A stretch of 12,277 nt of DNA, from NCBI GenBank assembly GCA_002299865.1, contig DBNV01000051.1, positions 3,964 to 16,240 of the forward strand, in the 5' to 3' direction. This document shows positions 6,240 to 12,277 of the stretch, in pieces. Origin of the DNA: Desulfonatronaceae bacterium UBA663. Its GTDB lineage: Bacteria > Desulfobacterota > Desulfovibrionia > Desulfovibrionales > Desulfonatronaceae. The notes under the pieces are model-generated. The model was not told the DNA's origin, ran no database searches, and was given only the letters and a program-made list of their open reading frames with translations. The number at the start of each line of letters is the position of its first letter. Positions within the stretch are counted from its first letter, which is position 1. Both the position numbers and the translations under genes were made by a program.

Positions 6240-6587
6240 TTAGGTCGCGGCAGCCAGGCGTCGGGTCCGCTTCTTCAGATGATTGATTTTACGGCGCAGG
6301 CGATTACGTTCCTGGCGCTGTTCAGTGGAAATTGCGTTTTTTTCCTGGCGCAGTGTACGCACTTGGCGCTTCAGAGCCCAGATCTGTTCCTTGTAGGGCG
6401 AGGGGCTTTTATTGTCTTTGTCCGTGCTGAAGCCAAGGGCTCCCTTGACAGCGGCGACCAGGGTCTCCTTGTCCATGCCGCTGGCTCCGGTAATTTGCGG
6501 GATATTGTTGATGCACAATTCCCGAAGTTCCTTGGCCGTCATCTTGTCCAAGGGTTTTTTCAGAACAATGTCGGTTGACTCTCCCAT
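6240..6587 (-). CDS. Small Rho_N-domain protein with basic coiled coil
   Basis: This 115-residue protein has a Rho termination factor N-terminal-like (SAP-related helical) domain at about residues 12-52: KMTAKELRELCI, then GMDKETLVAAVKGALG. After a short polar linker (SPSPYKEQ) the second half (about 66-115) is a strongly basic helix with Arg/Lys-rich heptad-like spacing, probably a coiled coil. In Rho this domain helps load RNA, and as a stand-alone module it is found in small nucleic-acid-binding proteins. None of Rho's ATPase domain is present, so it is not a termination factor itself. The ATG at 6587 has a strong GAGGAGG 6 nt upstream. It follows the DciA-like gene by 54 nt on the same strand and may share its transcript. 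Function is unknown; nucleic acid binding is inference. Confidence 0.75.
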   Translation of the reverse strand: MGESTDIVLKKPLDKMTAKELRELCINNIPQITGASGMDKETLVAAVKGALGFSTDKDNKSPSPYKEQIWALKRQVRTLRQEKNAISTEQRQERNRLRRKINHLKKRTRRLAAAT

Positions 6588-6641
6588 GGTTTCCTCCTCA
6601 AAAAATCGTCCGGCACCCGCAGCGTTTTGTCGGTATCGGCT

Positions 6642-7148
6642 TTATTTCTTTAGATTGTCTTTCGGTTGATCAAAAAAGCGCACATACGCCCTGTAACAAC
6701 GTTCTAGGGCCGGGATCCCGAAAAATCCGTTCCGCACTTTGCCAAGATTATCAGGTTTTGCAACAATCTCCGACGACAAACAGGAGACAGCACCGCAACA
6801 GCTTGGCAAAGTCTCCGCAACAGCGTCAAGGGAAGTTTGTGCACCTATCAGATCAAGACGGACCTTGTCAAAAAAAGTTTCTCCCAGGGAGGCATTGACC
6901 GCCCGGAGGATATGCGGGGCATGAAAACTTACTTCCTGCATGGCCACCGCGTCTTCCACTCCAAGAAATAGGGTTGACTTATTGCGGCCCAGGGGTTTGG
7001 CCAGTTCGGCCACATCAGCGCCAACAATATCAGCCCAGTATTTCCACATCGCCGCCAAACGCAATTCGCGTTTGTGCTCCGGACTGCTCCAGAAGCGTTG
7101 GAGGAATCTACCGGTGTGTTCCATCTCCCCTAAAAGCGGCGTTGCCAT
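6642..7148 (-). CDS. DUF721/DciA-like protein, putative replicative helicase loader
   Basis: This is a 168-residue protein whose middle (about residues 20-100) matches the DUF721 pattern: LRLAAMWKYWADIVGADVAELAKPLG, a short strand with STLFLGVEDAVAMQEVSF, and then LRAVNASLGETFFDKVRLDL. DUF721 proteins include DciA, the ancestral bacterial loader of the DnaB helicase, so a role in replication initiation is likely but not proven. The C-terminal part (from about 112) is Cys-containing and lineage-specific. The start is uncertain: ATG at 7148 has GAGG only 2 nt upstream. In-frame GTG at 7160 or TTG at 7196 would extend it by 4 or 16 residues, but neither has a clearly better ribosome site. It lies 112 nt after metK, on the same strand. 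Confidence 0.72.
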   Translation of the reverse strand: MATPLLGEMEHTGRFLQRFWSSPEHKRELRLAAMWKYWADIVGADVAELAKPLGRNKSTLFLGVEDAVAMQEVSFHAPHILRAVNASLGETFFDKVRLDLIGAQTSLDAVAETLPSCCGAVSCLSSEIVAKPDNLGKVRNGFFGIPALERCYRAYVRFFDQPKDNLKK

Positions 7149-7230
7149 GGCCTCGAACACAACACTGTTTCCGATGTCCTGGACCCGAATACGCAAAAAC
7201 CGACGTGGTTGCGATGGATGTCTGCCTGCC

Positions 7231-7260
7231 CGGCGATCCGTTTAACGGCGATCCGTTCAA
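7231..7260. repeat. 15-bp tandem duplication after metK
   Basis: CGGCGATCCGTTTAA (7231-7245) is followed directly by CGGCGATCCGTTCAA (7246-7260), one mismatch in 15. The second copy abuts the metK stop codon (7263-7261). The unit is a multiple of three, but no gene reads through it. Confidence 0.85.
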
Positions 7261-8430
7261 CTAGACCTTGGCTGCGGTGCGCAAGTCAGCCACTGCGTCG
7301 GTGGCCTCCCAGGTGAAGTCCACGTCTTCGCGGCCGAAGTGACCATATACCGAAGCTTTTTTATAGATCGGCCGCTGCAGATCCAATCGCTTGGTGATGA
7401 AGAAAGGCCGGAGATCAAAAACTTCGCGGACCGCTTTGGTCAGAACGTTATCCGGAACAACACCGGTGCCCCAGGATGTGACCAGGGTGGAGATGGGCTC
7501 GGCCACGCCGATGGCGTAGGCCACCTGGACCTCGCAACGATCCGCTAATCCGGCGGCCACGACATTCTTGGCAATGTAGCGGGCCATGTAGGCACCGGAG
7601 CGATCGACCTTGGAGGGATCTTTGCCGGAAAAGGCGCCGCCGCCGTGATTGCCCATGCCTCCGTATGTGTCCTGGATGATTTTGCGCCCGGTGAGGCCGC
7701 AGTCAGCCAGGGGGCCGCCGAGCACGAACCGGCCCGTGGTATTGATGTAGATGCGCATCTGCTTATCTACCATGTCCTCGGGCAAGGTCTTGAAAATGAC
7801 CTCCTGTTTCACCGCCTCCACGAGATCGGCGTAGGCAATGTTTTCGTTGTGCTGGCAGGCGATGACAACGTTGTCAATGCGTTTGGGTTTGCCGTTTTCG
7901 TACTGGATGCACACCTCGGTCTTGCCGTCCGGGCGCAGGAAGTCGAGGATCTTGTGCTTGCGTACATAGGCCAGGCGGCGAGAAAGTTTATGGGAATAAT
8001 AGATCGGTGCAGGCATCAGGGGCGACGTTTCGTTGACAGCAAAACCAAACATCATGCCCTGGTCCCCAGCGCCCTGTTCTTCGGGCTTGGTACGGTTCAC
8101 GCCCATGGCGATGTCCACTGACTGCTTGTCGATGGAAGAAATCACCGCGCAAGTGTCCGCGTCAAAGCCCATATCGGAATTAATGTAGCCGATATCCCGC
8201 ACCGTCTGCCGGACAATGCTTGGAAAGTCGGCGTAGGCATTGGTGGATATTTCGCCCGCGATGAAGGCCAGGCCCGTAGTGACCAGGGTTTCGCAAGCCA
8301 CGCGGGCGGTGGGGTCTTGACCGATGATGCAGTCCAGGACCGCATCGGAGATCTGGTCGGCGACCTTGTCCGGATGGCCTTCGGTCACGGATTCCGAGGT
8401 GAAGAAATAGGAATTGGTATTGCCGTGCAT
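7261..8430 (-). CDS. metK: S-adenosylmethionine synthetase
   Basis: This 389-residue cytoplasmic enzyme makes S-adenosylmethionine from methionine and ATP, releasing phosphate and diphosphate. The family hallmarks are intact: GHPDK at 18-22 in the ATP-binding N-terminal motif, GAGDQGMMFG at 120-129, and the glycine-rich loop GGGAFSGKDPSKVDRSGAYM in the C-terminal half. Length is normal. ATG at 8430 has AAGGA 8 nt upstream. The codon shares one base with the TAA stop of the DUF502 gene, so the two are translationally coupled. No SAM riboswitch precedes it, and expression probably depends on the upstream operon. All lysines and histidines expected in the motifs are present. Confidence 0.98.
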   Translation of the reverse strand: MHGNTNSYFFTSESVTEGHPDKVADQISDAVLDCIIGQDPTARVACETLVTTGLAFIAGEISTNAYADFPSIVRQTVRDIGYINSDMGFDADTCAVISSIDKQSVDIAMGVNRTKPEEQGAGDQGMMFGFAVNETSPLMPAPIYYSHKLSRRLAYVRKHKILDFLRPDGKTEVCIQYENGKPKRIDNVVIACQHNENIAYADLVEAVKQEVIFKTLPEDMVDKQMRIYINTTGRFVLGGPLADCGLTGRKIIQDTYGGMGNHGGGAFSGKDPSKVDRSGAYMARYIAKNVVAAGLADRCEVQVAYAIGVAEPISTLVTSWGTGVVPDNVLTKAVREVFDLRPFFITKRLDLQRPIYKKASVYGHFGREDVDFTWEATDAVADLRTAAKV

Positions 8431-9098
8431 TATTTATATCCTTCTGGATTTGTTTTCTTGATGTCCGGGCTGAGAATCCCTCCGGACATCATCAGTTTGA
8501 GGGCCTCCTCCACGGACATGTCCAAAGAGATGACCGTCTCCTCAGGGATCATCAGGAAATAGCCGGACGTGGGATTGGGAGTCGTGGGAACGAATACGTT
8601 GATCACTTTTTTGTGCGTCTTGTCCTGGACCTCACCGACGGCCACGCCGGTTACAAACCCCACCGCATAACATTCTTTCTTGGGGAATTCAACCAATACG
8701 ACCCGCTTGAAATCCTGGGCGGGACGGTTGAAGATTGTTTCCATAACATGCTTGAACGCGAGATACAGTTTGTTCACCAGGGGAATGGTCGCGATGATTC
8801 GGTCCCAGATGTTCACCAGTTTGCGTCCCAAGTAATTGCGAACGAAAAAGCCGGTCAGAAGAAGCGTGCCGAAGAGCAGGATCAGGCCCAAGCCGGGGAT
8901 GGGAAAGGGGAGAAAGCTTTCCGGCCTGAACCGGGCCGGAAGAAAGTTAAACAACCCATCCACCCAAGTGAGGAACATGTGCAAAAAGAAAAAGGTGGCC
9001 ATGACCGGGGTCAGAAAGAGAAGCCCGGCCAGGAGGTTGACCCGGATAAAATGTTTCAGGCGGAACCAGAAGCTTTTGGAATGCAGTTCGTCAGACAC
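8430..9098 (-). CDS. DUF502 family membrane protein
   Basis: This is a 222-residue inner-membrane protein of the DUF502 family, widespread in Gram-negative bacteria and of unknown function. Two hydrophobic segments are visible, near residues 22-46 (LLAGLLFLTPVMATFFFLHMF) and 68-86 (GLGLILLFGTLLLTGFFV). Conserved blocks follow: IPLVNKLYLAFKHVMETI, FKRVVLVEFPKKECYAVGFV, and VFVPTTPNPTSGYFLMIPEE before the C-terminal SVEEALKLMMSGG. The C-terminal domain should be soluble. I place the start at GTG 9098, with AGGA 10 nt upstream. A GTG at 9107 is also in frame but sits 1 nt after that AGGA. Its stop overlaps the metK start, and it follows panD by 12 nt. Confidence 0.88.
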   Translation of the reverse strand: MSDELHSKSFWFRLKHFIRVNLLAGLLFLTPVMATFFFLHMFLTWVDGLFNFLPARFRPESFLPFPIPGLGLILLFGTLLLTGFFVRNYLGRKLVNIWDRIIATIPLVNKLYLAFKHVMETIFNRPAQDFKRVVLVEFPKKECYAVGFVTGVAVGEVQDKTHKKVINVFVPTTPNPTSGYFLMIPEETVISLDMSVEEALKLMMSGGILSPDIKKTNPEGYK

Positions 9099-9110
9099 GT
9101 TATTCACGTC

Positions 9111-9467
9111 CTATTCGCTTTGTCTAGCGGGCTTATTGTTTTCGTCCACCATTACGACCCTTGGTCGCAGTGAAGAGTATTCCTCTTGTGAAAGCCAGGC
9201 ATAGGCCACGATGATCACCTTATGTCCCGGAGAGCCTTTGAGGGCGGCGGCTCCATTGAGACAAACCTCTCCGTGGTTGCCGACAATGGCATAGGTTTGC
9301 AATCGTTCCCCATTCTCCAGGTTGTACACATCCACCCGTTCATGGGGCAGGATGCCGGAGGCCGCCAGCAGGTCGGGGCAGATGGAGAGGCTGCCTTCGT
9401 AATCCACACGGGCCGCGGTGATTGTCGCCCTGTGAATCTTGCCGAGCATGAAGCAACGCAGAGCCAT
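9111..9467 (-). CDS. panD: Aspartate 1-decarboxylase
   Basis: This 118-residue proenzyme decarboxylates L-aspartate to beta-alanine, the partner of pantoate in pantothenate synthesis. It begins MALRCFMLGKIHRATITAA and carries the self-processing site YEGS, where cleavage between Gly25 and Ser26 should generate the pyruvoyl cofactor at Ser26. Other family features are DLLAASGILPHERVDVYNLENGERLQTY, and CLNGAAAL, with the conserved Asn-Gly-Ala-Ala. Length is slightly short of the usual 120-130. The ATG lies 6 nt after the panC stop, with AGGG just upstream. Together with panC it supplies the last two steps before pantothenate; panB (ketopantoate hydroxymethyltransferase) is not in the window. 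Confidence 0.97.
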   Translation of the reverse strand: MALRCFMLGKIHRATITAARVDYEGSLSICPDLLAASGILPHERVDVYNLENGERLQTYAIVGNHGEVCLNGAAALKGSPGHKVIIVAYAWLSQEEYSSLRPRVVMVDENNKPARQSE

Positions 9468-9473
9468 GCCGCC

Positions 9474-10334
9474 CTACATCCCGCCCGGCGAGGAGACCAG
9501 AATATTGTCGATCAGCCTGGTCTTGCCGAATTTCACGGCCACGGCCAACAGCGTGGGGCCGCTGATTTCTTCCACCGGGAAAAGTTGGTCCGGGTCCACC
9601 AAGGCCATGTATTCCACTTCGGCCAAGGGCATCTCACGCACGTATATGTCTCCGAGGTCGGCGAGCAATGCGCCGGCGTCGGTTGCCCCCTGTTTCGCCT
9701 TTTCCTTGATGTGCAGCAATCCCTTGCGTATGGCCGGGGCCTGTTTTCTTTCCTCCAAAGACAAGTAGACGTTGCGGGAACTCATGGCCAGGCCGTCGGT
9801 TTCCCGGACCGTCGGTCTGCCAACGATTTCCACGGGGATGTTCAGGTCCCGCGTCATCCGCCGGGTCACGGCCAACTGCTGCCAGTCCTTTTCACCGAAA
9901 ACGGCAAGGCTCGGATTGGTCAGCAGGAAAAGCTTCGCGACCACTGTGGCTACCCCCCGGAAATGAGCCGGGCGGCTGACTGCGCAAAGTCCTCGGCACA
10001 GTGACGGCGTTTCCACCCATGCGGCATGATCCTTGGCAAACATATTTTCGGGCGTCGGAGTGAACAGGACGTCCACGCGCTGTTCCCGGGCCAGTCTGGT
10101 GTCACGCTGCAGGTCCCTTGGATAGAGTTTGAGGTCTTCGTGGGGCGCGAACTGGGTTGGGTTGACGAAGAGACTGACCATCAACACATCACAATGCTCC
10201 CTGGCCCAGCGCATCAAGGCGAGGTGTCCTTCATGAAAGAAACCCATGGTGGGCACCAGGGCCAGAGTTTTGCCCCGGCATCGCTCCAGGGCGCTCCACT
10301 CTTGAATTTCTTTCGGTTCATTGATGATCTGCAT
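9474..10334 (-). CDS. panC: Pantothenate synthetase (pantoate-beta-alanine ligase)
   Basis: This 286-residue enzyme joins pantoate and beta-alanine with ATP to make pantothenate. The nucleotidyltransferase motifs are complete: PTMGFFHEGH at 28-37 (HxGH class), FVNPTQF at 56-62, the HFRGV segment at 124-128, GEKDWQQL at 147-154, and the KMSKS-like AMSSRN at 183-188. Length is normal (about 280). The ATG at 10334 has only a weak ribosome site (GCGAG, more than 8 nt upstream). The gap to truA is 118 nt, the largest in this part of the run, and might hold a promoter, but I could not find a good one. panD follows 6 nt downstream. Confidence 0.97.
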   Translation of the reverse strand: MQIINEPKEIQEWSALERCRGKTLALVPTMGFFHEGHLALMRWAREHCDVLMVSLFVNPTQFAPHEDLKLYPRDLQRDTRLAREQRVDVLFTPTPENMFAKDHAAWVETPSLCRGLCAVSRPAHFRGVATVVAKLFLLTNPSLAVFGEKDWQQLAVTRRMTRDLNIPVEIVGRPTVRETDGLAMSSRNVYLSLEERKQAPAIRKGLLHIKEKAKQGATDAGALLADLGDIYVREMPLAEVEYMALVDPDQLFPVEEISGPTLLAVAVKFGKTRLIDNILVSSPGGM

Positions 10335-10452
10335 GGGGTTTTCTCGCGGCCCGGCTCATTTTTTTCAGACGCCTGATCATTATGCGTCGGGACATTGCTG
10401 TTCCAGAAAGGCAAGTTTTAGATGATAAAAGATAAACGCTGTTTTGTCCAGA

Positions 10453-11208
10453 TCATTGGGGATAGTCTACCCGCTCCAGGCACAGTCCGCAGGCGGGCGC
10501 CGTGGCCAGGGCTGACTCGCGCTGTCCTTGTTCAGCCAGGTCCAGCATTTGCTCAACCGAAAGTCTTCCTTTGCCGACCATGACCAAGCCCCCCATGATG
10601 TTTCTGACCATCTGCCTTAGGAAGCCGTCCGCGCTGATCAGCCAGACCATCTCTTCCGGTCCGGAGCCCATTTCGCAGTGGATGTCGAAAACCGTGCGCA
10701 CCGGGCTGCGCACCGGCGTCCCCCTGTTCTGAAAGGCCGACCAGCTCCGGCGCCCCACAAGTTTTTGGGCGGCAGTGGTCATTGCCTCTTGATTCAGGGG
10801 GCCGGTGGACCAGACAAAGGCCCTGCGGTGAGGAAGAAGATAGCCGGGCTCGGTCCAGAGGGTGTAGCGATAGGTTTTCTGGACGGCGTCAAAGCGGGCG
10901 TGAAACGTGGGTGATGCCCGAGCGACATGGACTGCGGTCAGGTCGGGCGGCAGCAGGGCGTTCAAGGCCCGCTGCCAGGGGAGGTCGGCCCGGGACGCCG
11001 GGATGTCCACATGGGCCACCTGGCCCAAGGCGTGCACTCCGGCGTCGGTCCGCCCGGCGCCGTGCACGCGCACGTTTTGCCCAGCCAATTGGGTCAGGGC
11101 GTGTTCCAGGCATCCCTGGACGGTGCGCGCGCCGGTCTGGAGCTGCCAACCGTGGAAATCCGCGCCCAGATAGGCCAGGATCAGCTTCAGGCGGACCGAC
11201 GCCGGCAT
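10453..11208 (-). CDS. truA: tRNA pseudouridine(38-40) synthase
   Basis: This 251-residue enzyme isomerises uridine to pseudouridine at positions 38-40 in the anticodon arm of many tRNAs. The catalytic loop is GAGRTDAGVHA, with nucleophile Asp55. Other family marks include YLGADFHGWQ near the N-terminus, KTYRYTLW, WSAFQNRG, and the C-terminal ISADGFLRQMVRNIMGGL. Length matches the family. The ATG at 11208 is preceded by AAGG at 8 nt and lies 14 nt after the stop of the MotE-like gene, so it is likely co-transcribed with the flagellar genes. Confidence 0.97.
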   Translation of the reverse strand: MPASVRLKLILAYLGADFHGWQLQTGARTVQGCLEHALTQLAGQNVRVHGAGRTDAGVHALGQVAHVDIPASRADLPWQRALNALLPPDLTAVHVARASPTFHARFDAVQKTYRYTLWTEPGYLLPHRRAFVWSTGPLNQEAMTTAAQKLVGRRSWSAFQNRGTPVRSPVRTVFDIHCEMGSGPEEMVWLISADGFLRQMVRNIMGGLVMVGKGRLSVEQMLDLAEQGQRESALATAPACGLCLERVDYPQ

Positions 11209-11222
11209 CCTGTTAGCCTTAT

Positions 11223-11813
11223 TTATGGGAAGGACAGTTGCATCCGTGTCAATGCCTCGGTCAGCCGGGCGGCCTTTTCGGCATCCACGAACGAGAGGAT
11301 CTCACCGGCGTTTCTTCCGCGCATTCCGGACAAAATTTTGACGGCAACGGGTTCTTCCAGGGCTTCCAGGGCCTCGGCCGCCCTCTTGGGCTTCATGTTA
11401 GAATAGACGTCCACAAGGTGTTTGGTTTTTTCGTCCTTTAGGACATCGGCTTTTTCCAGCATGGCCTGGATTCGTTTTTCTAATTCCTGAAGGCGGTTCA
11501 GCTTGGCGTCCAGTTCTCGTTCCAGGGCCTGAAGGGTCTGTTCTCGCCGCTGAACTTCCTCTTGGCGTTGACGCAAAGTCTGCCATTCTTCGGACAGATT
11601 CGGCTCGGCAACGCGCGCTTCCGGTTCCGGAACCTGGGCGTAGGCTGGCGAGGGCGCGGCGAAAATCGTCTCGACTACGACGGGATTGGAACGATCAAAC
11701 GGTTGGAGCACGCTCCAGGCCGCCAAAACAAACAGCTTACACAGGCTGAGCACGGCCACGGCCGCAAGCAAATTAGAAACCCTTATATTGATGCCGAAGA
11801 GAGGCGATTTCAT
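11223..11813 (-). CDS. Flagellar MgtE_N-domain protein (MotE-like)
   Basis: This is a 196-residue membrane-anchored protein. A single hydrophobic segment lies near residues 14-34 (NLLAAVAVLSLCKLFVLAAW). A Pro/Ala-rich stretch follows. A long coiled coil (about 70-120, with WQTLRQRQEEVQRREQTLQA and then further Leu/Glu heptads) leads to a C-terminal domain of the MgtE N-terminal type: VDVYSNMKPKRAAEALEAL, VAVKILSGMRGRNAGEIL and AARLTEAL. This layout matches MotE, described as a chaperone of the stator protein MotC, and related proteins encoded beside fliJ. It contains no Mg2+ channel domain. I start at ATG 11813, which overlaps fliJ by 41 nt. ATG at 11849 (12 more residues) and a TTG with AAGGG upstream closer to the fliJ stop are alternatives. 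Confidence 0.8.
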   Translation of the reverse strand: MKSPLFGINIRVSNLLAAVAVLSLCKLFVLAAWSVLQPFDRSNPVVVETIFAAPSPAYAQVPEPEARVAEPNLSEEWQTLRQRQEEVQRREQTLQALERELDAKLNRLQELEKRIQAMLEKADVLKDEKTKHLVDVYSNMKPKRAAEALEALEEPVAVKILSGMRGRNAGEILSFVDAEKAARLTEALTRMQLSFP

Positions 11814-12216
11814 CCAGTTCTTTTTGTTCCTTGCGTTTTTGCTGTGCATAATATTCCATGGCTTGTTTGGTTTTCAGGCGTTCCAGAATTTTCATCTCCT
11901 TGGAACGTTGCACCAGGGCGGTTCGGCAGATCGTAACCCTGGTCGCGAGTTTTTGTAGCTTCAGTTCACCCCTGGAGATTTCTTGCAAAAGACGTTCCTT
12001 GAAAGAGGTCCACAGCCAAAGCTCGTCGCTGGGCAGGTCTCCTTGGCTCTTCAAATGAGTCTCCGTCTCGCGAACTTTTTGACGCAGTCCTTCCACCAGG
12101 CGATATTCGGCCTGGTAGGCGTTCTGGGCTGCAGCCAGTTCCAAGCGGGCCTCCTGTTCCAGGTGTTTTCGGTGCTGCAGAACGTGCTCAAGAGGAAACT
12201 GAAAGGGTTTAGCCAA
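11773..12216 (-). CDS. fliJ: Flagellar export protein FliJ
   Basis: This 147-residue helical protein belongs to FliJ, the central stalk/escort component of the flagellar type III export ATPase complex. The N-terminus MAKPFQFPLEHVLQHRKHLE is followed by alternating Glu/Lys/Arg/Leu helices and no membrane segment, as expected for the two-helix coiled coil. The C-terminal helix (ERLKTKQAMEYYAQQKRKEQ) resembles the conserved family end. I chose the TTG at 12216 because GGGGA is 7 nt upstream and the resulting length equals that of Salmonella FliJ. A TTG at 12264 would add 16 unconserved residues. The MotE-like gene begins inside its 3' end. An upstream frame ends at 12248 (SNLNLELIG, stop) and could be the tail of a preceding gene such as fliI, too short to identify. 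Confidence 0.83.
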   Translation of the reverse strand: MAKPFQFPLEHVLQHRKHLEQEARLELAAAQNAYQAEYRLVEGLRQKVRETETHLKSQGDLPSDELWLWTSFKERLLQEISRGELKLQKLATRVTICRTALVQRSKEMKILERLKTKQAMEYYAQQKRKEQKELDEIASLRHQYKGF

Positions 12217-12277
12217 AGGTTTTTCCCCAGAGGCTTTTCTATGCGCTTTATCCGATGAGTTCAAGATTTAAGTTGGA

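Noticed and set aside
6020..7185. 15-nt identity (CCGATGTCCTGGACC) between the tRNA-Glu gene (6020-6034) and the sequence before the DciA-like gene (7171-7185)
   Set aside because: A single 15-nt match in 12 kb is within reach of chance, and neither end shows other signs of a duplication or a tRNA-derived fragment.
10335..10452. Possible 20-codon leader peptide before panC (ATG at 10380)
   Set aside because: No ribosome site, and its frame simply runs into the panC start; no attenuator structure was seen.

Overview
The window looks like chromosomal DNA of a Gram-negative, flagellated, moderately GC-rich bacterium. A TonB-dependent outer-membrane receptor, a periplasmic-binding-protein ABC importer, flagellar FliJ and a MotE-like protein support this. 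The run fliJ, motE-like, truA, panC, panD, DUF502, metK on one strand recalls sulfate-reducing Desulfovibrionales (formerly Deltaproteobacteria). That placement is inference from gene order and protein flavour, not a database result.

Left part (1-5476) is a vitamin B12 uptake locus. A gene start for a DUF2156 protein runs off the left edge on the minus strand. It is separated from the plus-strand btuB-like receptor gene by overlapping face-to-face promoters and a complete cobalamin riboswitch (about 364-536). The riboswitch's expression platform ends in a terminator-like hairpin that contains the btuB Shine-Dalgarno sequence. Convergent to btuB lies a tightly coupled minus-strand operon btuF-btuC-btuD: binding protein, permease and ATPase, with an ATGA overlap between btuF and btuC and 9 nt between btuC and btuD. 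Together these four proteins would carry cobalamin from the outside to the cytoplasm. Only btuB has a visible riboswitch.

Middle part (5477-6240) is an RNA-rich spacer. tRNA-Arg(UCU) lies on the plus strand, and tRNA-Gln(CUG) and tRNA-Glu(UUC) form a minus-strand pair with their own promoter. Back-to-back terminators separate the two transcription units. A possible 46-codon ORF of unknown status starts at the 3' end of tRNA-Arg.

Right part (6240-12277) is a same-strand (minus) housekeeping run. Read in the direction of transcription it holds fliJ (flagellar export), motE-like (flagellar MgtE_N-domain protein), truA (tRNA pseudouridine synthase), panC and panD (pantothenate/CoA), a DUF502 membrane protein, metK (S-adenosylmethionine synthetase), a DUF721/DciA-like protein (putative helicase loader) and a small Rho_N-domain basic coiled-coil protein. 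Short spacings and overlaps suggest at least partial co-transcription. Gaps of 118, 112 and 54 nt leave room for internal promoters.

No CRISPR array, intact insertion sequence, prophage or obvious defence system is visible. The most interesting points are regulatory: the riboswitch platform, the overlapping divergent promoters, and the separate control of receptor and ABC importer.
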